This document shows positions 1 to 7,637 of a stretch of DNA of 53,937 nucleotides, in pieces; positions within the stretch are counted from its first letter, which is position 1; each line of letters begins with the position of its first letter. Source of the stretch: DASVCS01 sp036381495 (GTDB taxonomy: Bacteria; Gemmatimonadota; Gemmatimonadetes; Longimicrobiales; RSA9); the NCBI GenBank assembly GCA_036381495.1, contig DASVCS010000096.1:1-53937 (forward strand). Direction: 5' to 3'. Under the pieces are notes generated by a model. That model ran no database searches, had not been told where the DNA came from, and saw nothing but the letters and a program-made list of their open reading frames with translations. Made by a program: the position numbers and the translations under genes.

Positions 1-1
1 C

Positions 2-1366
2 ACCACGGGCGCCGGCGACCGCAGGCGCGGATGGCTGGCACGACTGGGCCTCGGTCGCCGCGAATCGCGGAGCTGGGCCATGTACGACTGGGCCATGTCC
101 GGGTTCGAGACGACGATCGGCGCCGCCGTCTTCCCCATCTACTACGGTACGGTCGCGGCGGCGACGCTCCCCGCGAACGTCGCCAGCGCGCGATGGGGGT
201 ACACGAACTCGGTCAGCCTCCTCGTCATCGCCCTGCTCGCGCCCGTCCTGGGCGCCATGGCGGACCACATGGCGGCGAAGAAGCGGTTCCTGGCCGCGTT
301 CGCCGGCGTGGGCATCCTCGCCACGGCATGCCTCTATTTCATCACGCGCGGCGAATGGCTCGCCGGTTCGATCCTCTTCATCATCGGCGCCGCGGGTCTC
401 ACGGGGTCGAGGGTGTTCAACGATGCGCTCCTCCCGCACGTCGCCGGGGAAGCGGAGGTCGACCGTGTCTCCGCGGCCGCCTACGCGCTCGGGTACATGG
501 GCGGCGGGGTGCTCCTGGCGCTCAACGCGGTCATGATCATGAAGCCCGCACTGTTCGGCTTCGCCGATGCCGGCGTCGCGACCCGCGTGGCGTTCCTGAG
601 CGTGGCCGTGTGGTGGGCGGTGTTCTCGATCCCGCTGTTCCGCAACGTCCCCGAGCCGCCGGGGCCGTCGGCGACAGGGGGCGCGCCGCGCGCCGGCGCG
701 GCTCGCGCCGCGTTCAGGCGGCTGGGCAGGACGCTCGGCGAGATCCGCGAGTACCGCGAACTCGCCAAGTTCCTGCTCGCCTACTGGCTCTACATCGACG
801 GGATCCAAACGATCCAGAAGATGGCGACGATCTACGGCGCCGAGATCGGGATCGGCACCGGCGCCCTCATCGGCGCACTGATGCTCGTCCAGTTCGTGGG
901 GATCCCCTGTACCTTCCTGTTCGGTGCGCTCGGCCAGCGGATCGGCGCGCGCAACGGGATCTACCTGGCGCTGGCCGTCTACACCGGCGTGGCCGTCTTC
1001 GGCTTCTTCCTCCGCAGCGCGTGGCAGTTCTGGGCGCTCGCGTTCGTCGTCGGGCTGGTGCAGGGCGGCGCCCAGGCGCTGAGCCGCTCGCTCTATTCCA
1101 CGCTGATCCCGCGGTCGAGGTCCGCCGAGTTCTTCAGCTTCTTCAGCGTCTTCGAACGTTTCGGCGGGGTCGCCGGACCGGCGGTCTTCGGCCTGGTCGG
1201 GACGCTGACCGGGACGGGCCGCTACGGCGTCCTCACGCTCGTCGCGTTCTTCATCGTCGGCGCACTGATCCTGGCGCGCGTGGACATTGCCGCCGGCCGC
1301 CGGACGGCCCAACGGACGGAGGCGGCGTTCGCGCCGGTCTCGACCGGGGCCGTCGGTCCGGCGTGA
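2..1366 (+). CDS. MFS permease, UMF1-like (5' end outside window)
   Basis: An integral membrane transporter with about 12 hydrophobic segments. The frame is open to the left edge. It reads RRESRSWAMYDWAMSGF before the first in-window ATG at 80, and this matches the usual start region of UMF1-type permeases (…SWALYDWANSA…). The true start therefore probably lies upstream of the window; ATG 80 is the fallback. Members of this MFS branch are related to yeast Atg22 and are thought to export small metabolites, possibly amino acids, but the substrate cannot be read from the sequence. The first transmembrane pair, the central loop (around residues 190-235 from ATG 80) and the C-terminal half are intact. 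The gene converges with mazG. Confidence 0.85.
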   Translation, partial: TTGAGDRRRGWLARLGLGRRESRSWAMYDWAMSGFETTIGAAVFPIYYGTVAAATLPANVASARWGYTNSVSLLVIALLAPVLGAMADHMAAKKRFLAAFAGVGILATACLYFITRGEWLAGSILFIIGAAGLTGSRVFNDALLPHVAGEAEVDRVSAAAYALGYMGGGVLLALNAVMIMKPALFGFADAGVATRVAFLSVAVWWAVFSIPLFRNVPEPPGPSATGGAPRAGAARAAFRRLGRTLGEIREYRELAKFLLAYWLYIDGIQTIQKMATIYGAEIGIGTGALIGALMLVQFVGIPCTFLFGALGQRIGARNGIYLALAVYTGVAVFGFFLRSAWQFWALAFVVGLVQGGAQALSRSLYSTLIPRSRSAEFFSFFSVFERFGGVAGPAVFGLVGTLTGTGRYGVLTLVAFFIVGALILARVDIAAGRRTAQRTEAAFAPVSTGAVGPA

Positions 1367-1454
1367 ACCCCGGCCGCGCCGATTTCACGCCGAGACCGGC
1401 CGAACCCTCCGCGTCTGGAACTCCCCGACCGGCGCCGGGGCACGGGCGGCGGCG

Positions 1455-1481
1455 GCGCGCTCGCGCACGCGCTCGCGCGCG
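1455..1481. repeat. alternating CG-rich repeat between convergent genes
   Basis: A 27-bp tract of alternating purine-pyrimidine steps, built from GCGCTCGC/GCGCACGC units, lies in the 155-bp gap between the convergent permease and mazG genes. It resembles one module of the composite repeats near 39.3 and 51.9 kb. Such sequence can adopt left-handed DNA; no function is shown here. Confidence 0.6.
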
Positions 1482-1521
1482 AATCGGGGCCGAACCACGC
1501 CGTGATCGGGAGAACCGGGGA

Positions 1522-2325
1522 TCAGCCGCTCTCTCCGGCCTCCGCGCGCTTGACGCTGTCCCAGAGGGCGTCCAACTCTTCGAGGGGGGCCTGACCGAGC
1601 GTGATGCCACGTTCCTCCGCGAGCCGCTCGAGCGCCTCGAACCGGGCCGTGAACTTGCGGTTCGCTCGCTGGAGCGCTCGCATGGCGTGGGCGCCCGAGA
1701 GACGGGTCAGGTTGACGACGGCGAAGAGCAGGTCGCCGAGCTCCTCTTCGAGCGCGGGCGAGGGCTCGGCTTCGAGCGCGAGCCGCACCTCTTCGACTTC
1801 TTCGGCGACCTTTTCGAAGGCGCCGCGCGCGTCCGCCCAGTCGAAGCCGACCGCGCTGACCCGCTCCTGGATGCGGTGCGCGCGAGAGAGCGGGTCCAAC
1901 CCGCGGGGCAGGCCTTCGAGGATCGAGCCGCCGCCGCGCTCTCGCGCCTTGATCGCCTCCCACGGCTCGGGCGCAGCTCCGTAGAGGTGCGGGTGACGGC
2001 GGCGCATCTTCTCCTCGAGCCGCGCGATCACGGTCGCCGCGGTGAAGGCGTCGCGTTCCTCGGCCAGCACGATCTGGAACGCCACGTTGAGGAGCAGGTC
2101 GCCGAGCTCGCCGGGGAGCGCCGCATCATCGCCGTCCGCAATGGCCTCGGCGACCTCGTGGGCCTCTTCGAGGAGGTACGGGAGAAGCGAATCGGGCGTC
2201 TGCGCGGCATCCCATGGGCAACGGGTGCGCAGGAACCGGACCTGTTCGAGCGCCCGGTCGAGAGAGTCCGGCGCGGCCCCTGTCGGCCCGGCGGGATGCG
2301 TGGGAAGAGGAGATCCTTCGGTCAT
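1522..2325 (-). CDS. mazG: nucleoside triphosphate pyrophosphohydrolase MazG
   Basis: Hydrolyses (d)NTPs to NMP and pyrophosphate, a nucleotide-pool house-cleaning role in the cytoplasm. The 267-residue protein has the two tandem all-alpha MazG domains of the full-length family. The first (residues about 20-100) carries CPWDAAQT, then EEAHEVAEAI and GELGDLLLNVAFQ, the conserved E..E/E..D magnesium-binding pattern. The second (about 145-230) has EKVAEEVEEV and EEELGDLLFAVVNL. The start is an ATG with a 54-bp gap to the divergent alr start, and no stronger start lies inside. Length and motifs are normal for the family. Confidence 0.93.
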   Translation of the reverse strand: MTEGSPLPTHPAGPTGAAPDSLDRALEQVRFLRTRCPWDAAQTPDSLLPYLLEEAHEVAEAIADGDDAALPGELGDLLLNVAFQIVLAEERDAFTAATVIARLEEKMRRRHPHLYGAAPEPWEAIKARERGGGSILEGLPRGLDPLSRAHRIQERVSAVGFDWADARGAFEKVAEEVEEVRLALEAEPSPALEEELGDLLFAVVNLTRLSGAHAMRALQRANRKFTARFEALERLAEERGITLGQAPLEELDALWDSVKRAEAGESG

Positions 2326-2332
2326 CGCACGG

Positions 2333-2361
2333 TTGCGGTAAAGCGGGAAACGGCCTATACT
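2333..2361 (+). promoter_or_regulatory. putative sigma70-type promoter for alr
   Basis: TTGCGG (2333-2338), a 17-bp spacer and TATACT (2356-2361) lie 19 bp before the alr ATG, in the mazG/alr divergent gap. The -10 matches consensus at five of six positions and the spacing is ideal; the -35 is weak after TTG. The short 5' leader would be about 12 nt. Confidence 0.5.
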
Positions 2362-2379
2362 ACGCGCTCTTTGTCGGCT

Positions 2380-3531
2380 ATGTCAAACGACTTGTGCGAC
2401 CGCGCATGGATCGAGATCGATCTCGATGCCGTGCGTGAGAACTTCGAGACCGTCCGGCGCGCGGTCGATCGACGGGCCGCGATCATCGCGATGGTGAAGG
2501 CGGACGCCTACGGCCTGGGCGCGACGCGCATCGCGCGGGCGCTCGAACCCCTCGATCCCTGGGGGTACGGGGTGGCGACCGCGGCGGAAGGTGTGGAATT
2601 GCGCGATGCGGGGATCACGCGCCCCATCCTGGTGGTCGCGCCGCTGCCGCCGCCGTGCGTGGGCGATGCGGCGCGGCACGCGTTGACGGCGAGCATTTCC
2701 GACCTCGAGGGGCTGGACCGGTGGGCGGCCGCGGCCGAGCAGGTCCCGGGCGGCCTCGACTTCCACGTCGAGATCGATACCGGCATGGGCCGGTGCGGGT
2801 TCGATTGGCGCGAGAGCGCGCGCTGGGGCGATGCCGTGCGCGCGCGCTGCGGACCCGCGTTGCGCTGGACCGGTGTCTTCACCCACTTCCACGGCGCCGA
2901 TGCCCGCGACGACGCCGCAACGCGCACGCAATGGGACCGGTTCCAGGATGCGCTCGCGCAGCTCCCGGTTTCGAAGGAGGACCTGATGGTCCACGCGGCG
3001 AACAGCGCGGCGGTGTTCCGGCATCCGTCGTACGCCGCGGATGCCGTGCGCCCGGGGATCTTCCTGTACGGCGGGGATCCGGCGCCGGCGCTGCGACCCG
3101 GTACGATCCCCCGTCCGCGCCCGGTCGTCGCCGTCCGTGCACGGCTGGTCCTGGTCCGGGATGTGCCGCCCGGCTCGACCGTGGGGTACGGCGCGGTGTA
3201 CGTCTCCCGGAGCTGGGAGCGCTGGGGGACGCTCGCCATCGGCTACGGCGATGGGTTTCGCCGCGAATTCGGTCCGACGGGGGCCGTTCTGGTGCGCGGC
3301 CGCCGCGCGCCGATCATCGGGCGGATCTCCATGGACCTCACGGTGGTAGATCTCACCGGCGCGCCCGAAGTCCGGGTAGGAGATGCCGCTACGCTGATCG
3401 GCCGCGATGGCGCTGCGGAGATCACCCTCGAGGAGGTGGCCGGCCGCGGAGGCACCATCAACTACGAGGTATTGACGGGGCTCGGGCCCCGGCTGCCACG
3501 CGTCGAGCGCGCGGCGGCCACGGAATCTTGA
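2380..3531 (+). CDS. alr: alanine racemase
   Basis: Pyridoxal-phosphate enzyme interconverting L- and D-alanine for peptidoglycan. The 383-residue product begins MSNDLCDRAWIEIDLDA, the usual Alr N-terminus. The PLP lysine is K40 in AMVKADAYGLG. Other hallmarks are HVEIDTGMGRCGF, HAANSAA, RPGIFLYG, the tyrosine-bearing TVGYGAVY and GRISMDLTVVD. The frame stays open far upstream of 2380, but that extension shows no Alr homology, and a promoter-like pair lies just before 2380. The gene is followed 10 bp later by a lipoprotein gene, so the genes down to comEC may be co-transcribed. Confidence 0.95.
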   Translation: MSNDLCDRAWIEIDLDAVRENFETVRRAVDRRAAIIAMVKADAYGLGATRIARALEPLDPWGYGVATAAEGVELRDAGITRPILVVAPLPPPCVGDAARHALTASISDLEGLDRWAAAAEQVPGGLDFHVEIDTGMGRCGFDWRESARWGDAVRARCGPALRWTGVFTHFHGADARDDAATRTQWDRFQDALAQLPVSKEDLMVHAANSAAVFRHPSYAADAVRPGIFLYGGDPAPALRPGTIPRPRPVVAVRARLVLVRDVPPGSTVGYGAVYVSRSWERWGTLAIGYGDGFRREFGPTGAVLVRGRRAPIIGRISMDLTVVDLTGAPEVRVGDAATLIGRDGAAEITLEEVAGRGGTINYEVLTGLGPRLPRVERAAATES

Positions 3532-3541
3532 TCGAGTACGG

Positions 3542-4852
3542 ATGACCTCACGGATCCTTACGCTAGGCATGGCGGCGGCACTCGTCTGCGCGTGCGCGGA
3601 AGAGGAGCCCGTCGGACTGGACGAGCTCGTCCCCGGCGATGCGGTGCGCACCGTCACGGTGACGCTCGAGGCGGACGAATTCCTCCAGGCCGACACGGCG
3701 ATCACGGGCTTCGGCCGACCGGGCAACGCGGCCTACGTCGTCGTGGCCGAGGACGGCGGCGGCGTTCTCGACGCGCACGCGCTGCTCCGCTTCCGGCCGT
3801 TGCCGGCGACCGTCACGTACACCGACACGGCGGGCACGCAGAAGACGGACAGCGTGCCGGACTTCGAGACGGTCGAGGTGACACTGGTCGTGGATTCGGT
3901 CCGTTCCTCGCCAGGTCCCGCGACGCTCGCGCTCTACCAGCTCGCAGAGCCGTGGGACGAGGGGTCCGCCACCTGGTCGTTCCGGGTCGACACGGGTGCC
4001 GTACAGGAGCCGTGGACGGAGCCCGGTGGGAGCCGGGCGACGCTCCTCGGCCGGGCGGAGGTCGGGGTCACGGACACGGTGGTCCGGATCCCGGTCGACT
4101 CGGCGCAGTTCGCGCTCCTGGCGGACACGGCCGCCGCGGAGCGGGGGCTGCTGATCGTGAGCGAGACGCCCGACGTGCGATTCCAGTTCGAAACGCCGAA
4201 GCTGCACTTCACCGTGCGGCCCGCGGCCCGGCCCGACAGCCTTGAGGCCGACAGCACCTCGGCGATCGCGGGGACGTTCGTCTTCGATCCGGCCGCGCCG
4301 GCGGGCAACACGCTTCTGGTCGGCGGCGTGCCGGTGTGGCGCTCGTTCCTGCGCCTGAAGGAGCGGCTCGATACGCTGCGCGTGGTCCCGTGCGCCGACG
4401 GCGCGCCCGACTGCATGGTTCGCTTCCGGGACGCCACCGTCAACGCCATCACGCTCGTGCTGACGCCGGTCGCGCCGCCCGCCGGCTTCGCGCCGGCCGA
4501 TACGGTGACACTCGCCGCGGTCCAGGCACTGGCGACCAATCGCGTCCCGCTCGCGCGAGCGCCGCTCGGCGCCTCCCTCGCACCCAATCGACAACCCGTC
4601 TTCCGTCTCCCGCCGGCCCGCTTCAGCGGGGGGGACCCGGCGGAAACGCTCGAAATCCCGCTGCCGGGGATCGTCCAGATCTTCGCCGGTCCGCCCGATG
4701 AAGATGCGGAACCGATCCACCCGGCCATTGCGCTGATCACGACTCCGGCCGGCGAGCAGTTCGGTCTCGGCGCCTTCGCGGGCGCGGGCACGCCCGCTGG
4801 ACCCCGGCTCCGGATCGTCGTCTCCGTCTCGAACGAGGTCCAGTTCCAATGA
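3542..4852 (+). CDS. secreted lipoprotein, possible DNRLRE-like repeat domain
   Basis: A 436-residue exported protein. The short N-terminus MTSRILTLGMAAALVCAC looks like a lipoprotein signal with the acylated cysteine at about residue 18. The body is rich in beta-strand-like sequence without catalytic motifs. Around residue 135-145 the pattern W.EGSATWSFRVDTG resembles the conserved part of DNRLRE extracellular domains; this is a weak similarity, not a firm assignment. The stop overlaps the start of the next gene by ATGA, so the two products are probably made together. The partner is a predicted outer-membrane barrel, which suggests a surface-associated pair. Confidence 0.75.
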   Translation: MTSRILTLGMAAALVCACAEEEPVGLDELVPGDAVRTVTVTLEADEFLQADTAITGFGRPGNAAYVVVAEDGGGVLDAHALLRFRPLPATVTYTDTAGTQKTDSVPDFETVEVTLVVDSVRSSPGPATLALYQLAEPWDEGSATWSFRVDTGAVQEPWTEPGGSRATLLGRAEVGVTDTVVRIPVDSAQFALLADTAAAERGLLIVSETPDVRFQFETPKLHFTVRPAARPDSLEADSTSAIAGTFVFDPAAPAGNTLLVGGVPVWRSFLRLKERLDTLRVVPCADGAPDCMVRFRDATVNAITLVLTPVAPPAGFAPADTVTLAAVQALATNRVPLARAPLGASLAPNRQPVFRLPPARFSGGDPAETLEIPLPGIVQIFAGPPDEDAEPIHPAIALITTPAGEQFGLGAFAGAGTPAGPRLRIVVSVSNEVQFQ

Positions 4853-6015
4853 GGCGCCCACTCGCGTTCGTACTCGTCCTTGCCGCCACGGCGCCGCCCG
4901 CCGCGGCCCAATCGATCTTCGCATCGGAGGGACTCGGCGTCCCGGTCGCACCGCTCGATGCCCGCGCCCGCGCCCTCGGCGGCATCGGCGTCGGCCTGCT
5001 CGGGCCCAATGCATCGCTCGTCAATCCCGCGGCAGCCGTCGAGTACCTGCTCCGCGGCGCGACCGCCGGCTACCAGTCGAGCGATCGCTCGATCGACCTG
5101 GACGGCGCCCAGGGGGATGCCGGCTCGAGCCGGTTCCCACTCCTCCACGTGCTCTACCCGATCGGCCAGAGCGTGGTCGCGAGTGCGGGATACGGCAGCT
5201 TCCTCGATCAGTCCTGGGCCGTCTTCTCGCAGCGCCAGGCGATCCTCGGCTCGGATACGCTCACCGTGCGGGACCTGATCGATTCCGAGGGCGCCATCGC
5301 CCAGCTCCGCATCGGTGCGGGCTACCGGCTCACGTCGACTCTCGCCGTTGGCGCCGCCGCCGGCCTCTACACCGGCCACATCAGCCGCGTCGTGGCCCGT
5401 TCGTTCCCCGACTCGCTCGGCACCGACCTGCGCCCCGTCCGCAACGAGGCGGAATGGTCACAGCGCGCGCCGCTCGTCGCCGCCGGCTTCCGCTGGGACC
5501 CCGCGCCGATCCTCCGGCTCGCCGGCGCCGTCACCTGGGCCGGCACACTCCACGGCCATGCCGACGACCCCGATGTCGACGACTTCGACATCGACCTCCC
5601 GCTCCAGGTCACGGCCGGCGCCAGCGCGCTCCTCACGCCCGGCGTCCTCGCCGCCGTCTCCGGCCGCTGGGCCGGCTGGAGCGATGCCTCCGGCGACACC
5701 GACTTCATCGGCTCGGCCGACGACGCATGGGAGATCGGCGCCGGTCTCGAACTCGGCGGCGACCCGCGCGCCGGCACCGGCTTCCCGATCCGGCTGGGCT
5801 ACCACTACGAACGCTTCCCGTTCCGCTTCGGCAGCCAGGTCCCGACCGAGTGGTCCGCCGCCCTCGGCTTCGGCACCCGCTTCGTGCCCACCGACGCCGG
5901 ACCGCTCGCCAGCATCGATGCGGTCCTCGAGCGCGGGGGCCGCACGGCGAACGGTTCCGGCCTCTCGGAGGACTTCTGGCGCTTCACCCTCTCGATCGCC
6001 GCGTTCGCGCCGTGA
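4849..6015 (+). CDS. outer-membrane beta-barrel protein, PorV/FadL-like
   Basis: A 388-residue protein with a Sec signal peptide (MRRPLAFVLVLAATAPPA, cleavage after AAA-Q). The mature start has the pattern LDARARALGGIGVGL…NASLVNPAA, typical of PorV/UPF0164 and FadL-like barrels, where it marks the inner plug region. Alternating hydrophobic strands with GY, AAG and AGF turns follow, and the end …FWRFTLSIAAFAP has the aromatic character of a barrel strand. Translation is coupled to the lipoprotein gene by ATGA. The role is unknown; PorV-like proteins elsewhere serve as surface anchors or secretion partners. Confidence 0.75.
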   Translation: MRRPLAFVLVLAATAPPAAAQSIFASEGLGVPVAPLDARARALGGIGVGLLGPNASLVNPAAAVEYLLRGATAGYQSSDRSIDLDGAQGDAGSSRFPLLHVLYPIGQSVVASAGYGSFLDQSWAVFSQRQAILGSDTLTVRDLIDSEGAIAQLRIGAGYRLTSTLAVGAAAGLYTGHISRVVARSFPDSLGTDLRPVRNEAEWSQRAPLVAAGFRWDPAPILRLAGAVTWAGTLHGHADDPDVDDFDIDLPLQVTAGASALLTPGVLAAVSGRWAGWSDASGDTDFIGSADDAWEIGAGLELGGDPRAGTGFPIRLGYHYERFPFRFGSQVPTEWSAALGFGTRFVPTDAGPLASIDAVLERGGRTANGSGLSEDFWRFTLSIAAFAP

Positions 6016-6035
6016 GCAGGACGGCGCGGACCGAC

Positions 6036-7598
6036 ATGGACTCGCCCGGACTCGTGATGCACCGTATGGGGCAGCGGAAGAAGGCCTACGTCGAGACGTA
6101 CGGCTGCCAGATGAACGTCAGCGACGGCGAGCTGATGCAGGGGATCCTGGCAGCCGATGGATACGAGATCGTGACGACGCCCGAGGAGGCGGACGTCATC
6201 CTGGTCAACACGTGCGCGATCCGCGAGCACGCGGAGCAGCGGGTGCTGGGCCGGGTCGGTCAGCTCAAGCGGCTGAAGCGGGAGCGGCCGGGGCTGATCC
6301 TCGGAGTGACCGGCTGCATGGCGCAGCGTATGGGGGAGTCGCTCCTCGACAAGGCGCCGTACGTGGACCTGGTTCTGGGCCCCGACGGATACCGCGGACT
6401 CCCGGGCGCGCTGGCCGCGGTGGGCGGCGCCGGAAGCGGCGATTCGGCGTCTCGCGGATCCGCGATGGGCCGTGCGGCGGGCGCCGCTGCGGGGAGCGCC
6501 GGGGCGGGCGCGGGCACGGGTCGCGCGCGCAGGTCGCTGCCGGTCCTCCCGGCGGGCGCGGTGGCGAACGGGGAGTCGGAACGGAGCGAGCGCGCCGGGG
6601 CCGGGAGTCCGGCGCCGGAACGGGACCGCCTCGCGCTGGTCGAGTTCCAGCCGCACGAGAACTACGAGGGTCTCGAGGTCCGCCGGAGCTCGCGGGTCGG
6701 CGCGTGGGTGCCGGTGCAGCGGGGGTGCGACTACCGTTGCACGTACTGCATCGTCCCGTACGTCCGGGGGAGCGAGAAGAACCGGGACCCCGAGCGGATC
6801 CTGGCCGAGGTCCGCGAACTGGCGGCGCGCGGGATCCCGGAGGTGACGCTGCTCGGCCAGACCGTGAACTCGTACCGGCACGGGGAGTGGGATTTTGCGC
6901 GACTGCTGCGGGCCGTGGCGCGGGTGGACGGGATCCGGCGGGTCCGGTTCACCTCGCCGCATCCGAACGACTTCACGCCGGCGCTGGTCGAGGCGATGGC
7001 GGAGGAGCCGACGGTCTGCAAGCATCTGCACCTGCCCGTCCAGTCGGGGCACAACCGCACGCTCAAGCGAATGCTGCGGCGCTACACCGTGGAGGCCTAC
7101 CTCGAGAAGATCGAGATGGTGCGTGCCGCGATCCCGCAGATCGCGCTCTCGACCGACATCATCGTGGCGTTCCCGGGGGAGACGGAGGCGGAGTACGAGG
7201 CGACGCTGGCGCTGGTGCGGCAGGTCCGCTACGACGATGCATTCCTCTACCGGTACTCGCCGCGGGATGGGACCCCGGCCACGCGTCTGCCGCGGGAGCA
7301 GTTCATCCCGGATGACGTGGCGCAGGCGCGGCTGGAACGGCTCATCGCGGTGCAGCGGGAGATCCAGGCCGAGATCAACCGCGGCGAGGTCGGCCGTACG
7401 GTCGAGGTCCTGGTCGAACGCGAGGCGCGCAGCGACGGCGATGTGCTCGGTCGCACCGACGGCAACAAGGTGGTGGCGTTCCCGGGCGCACCCTCGCTCA
7501 TCGGCCGGTTCGTGCACGTCCGGCTCACGGGTACCACCGGCGCGACGTTCACCGGCGTGCCGGTGGACCCGCAGGCCCGGCCCGAAGCGGCGGCATAG
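6036..7598 (+). CDS. miaB: tRNA-2-methylthio-N6-dimethylallyladenosine synthase MiaB
   Basis: Radical-SAM methylthiotransferase modifying A37 of tRNAs that read UNN codons. The N-terminal domain has the three cluster cysteines in YGCQMNVSD, NTCAIREHA and VTGCMAQ. The radical-SAM motif is CDYRCTYC (CX3CX2C), and a TRAM domain (about residues 445-510) ends the protein. A low-complexity Ala/Gly/Arg/Ser insertion of roughly 70 residues (about positions 130-205) lies between the two cluster domains, where other MiaB proteins have a short linker. The start is uncertain: GTG 6012 (overlapping the previous stop as GTGA), ATG 6036, ATG 6057 and ATG 6066 are all in frame with poor ribosome binding sites. 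Confidence 0.93.
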   Translation: MDSPGLVMHRMGQRKKAYVETYGCQMNVSDGELMQGILAADGYEIVTTPEEADVILVNTCAIREHAEQRVLGRVGQLKRLKRERPGLILGVTGCMAQRMGESLLDKAPYVDLVLGPDGYRGLPGALAAVGGAGSGDSASRGSAMGRAAGAAAGSAGAGAGTGRARRSLPVLPAGAVANGESERSERAGAGSPAPERDRLALVEFQPHENYEGLEVRRSSRVGAWVPVQRGCDYRCTYCIVPYVRGSEKNRDPERILAEVRELAARGIPEVTLLGQTVNSYRHGEWDFARLLRAVARVDGIRRVRFTSPHPNDFTPALVEAMAEEPTVCKHLHLPVQSGHNRTLKRMLRRYTVEAYLEKIEMVRAAIPQIALSTDIIVAFPGETEAEYEATLALVRQVRYDDAFLYRYSPRDGTPATRLPREQFIPDDVAQARLERLIAVQREIQAEINRGEVGRTVEVLVEREARSDGDVLGRTDGNKVVAFPGAPSLIGRFVHVRLTGTTGATFTGVPVDPQARPEAAA

Positions 7599-7637
7599 CG
7601 GGCAGGGCCGCCCCCGCCGCCTCCGCCGGGGCGCGGC

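Noticed and set aside
31..2379. A long open frame running into alr, over 1100 codons in total
   Set aside because: Only the part from 2380 has homology. The rest overlaps the permease and mazG in other frames and is Arg/Pro-rich shadow sequence produced by high GC.
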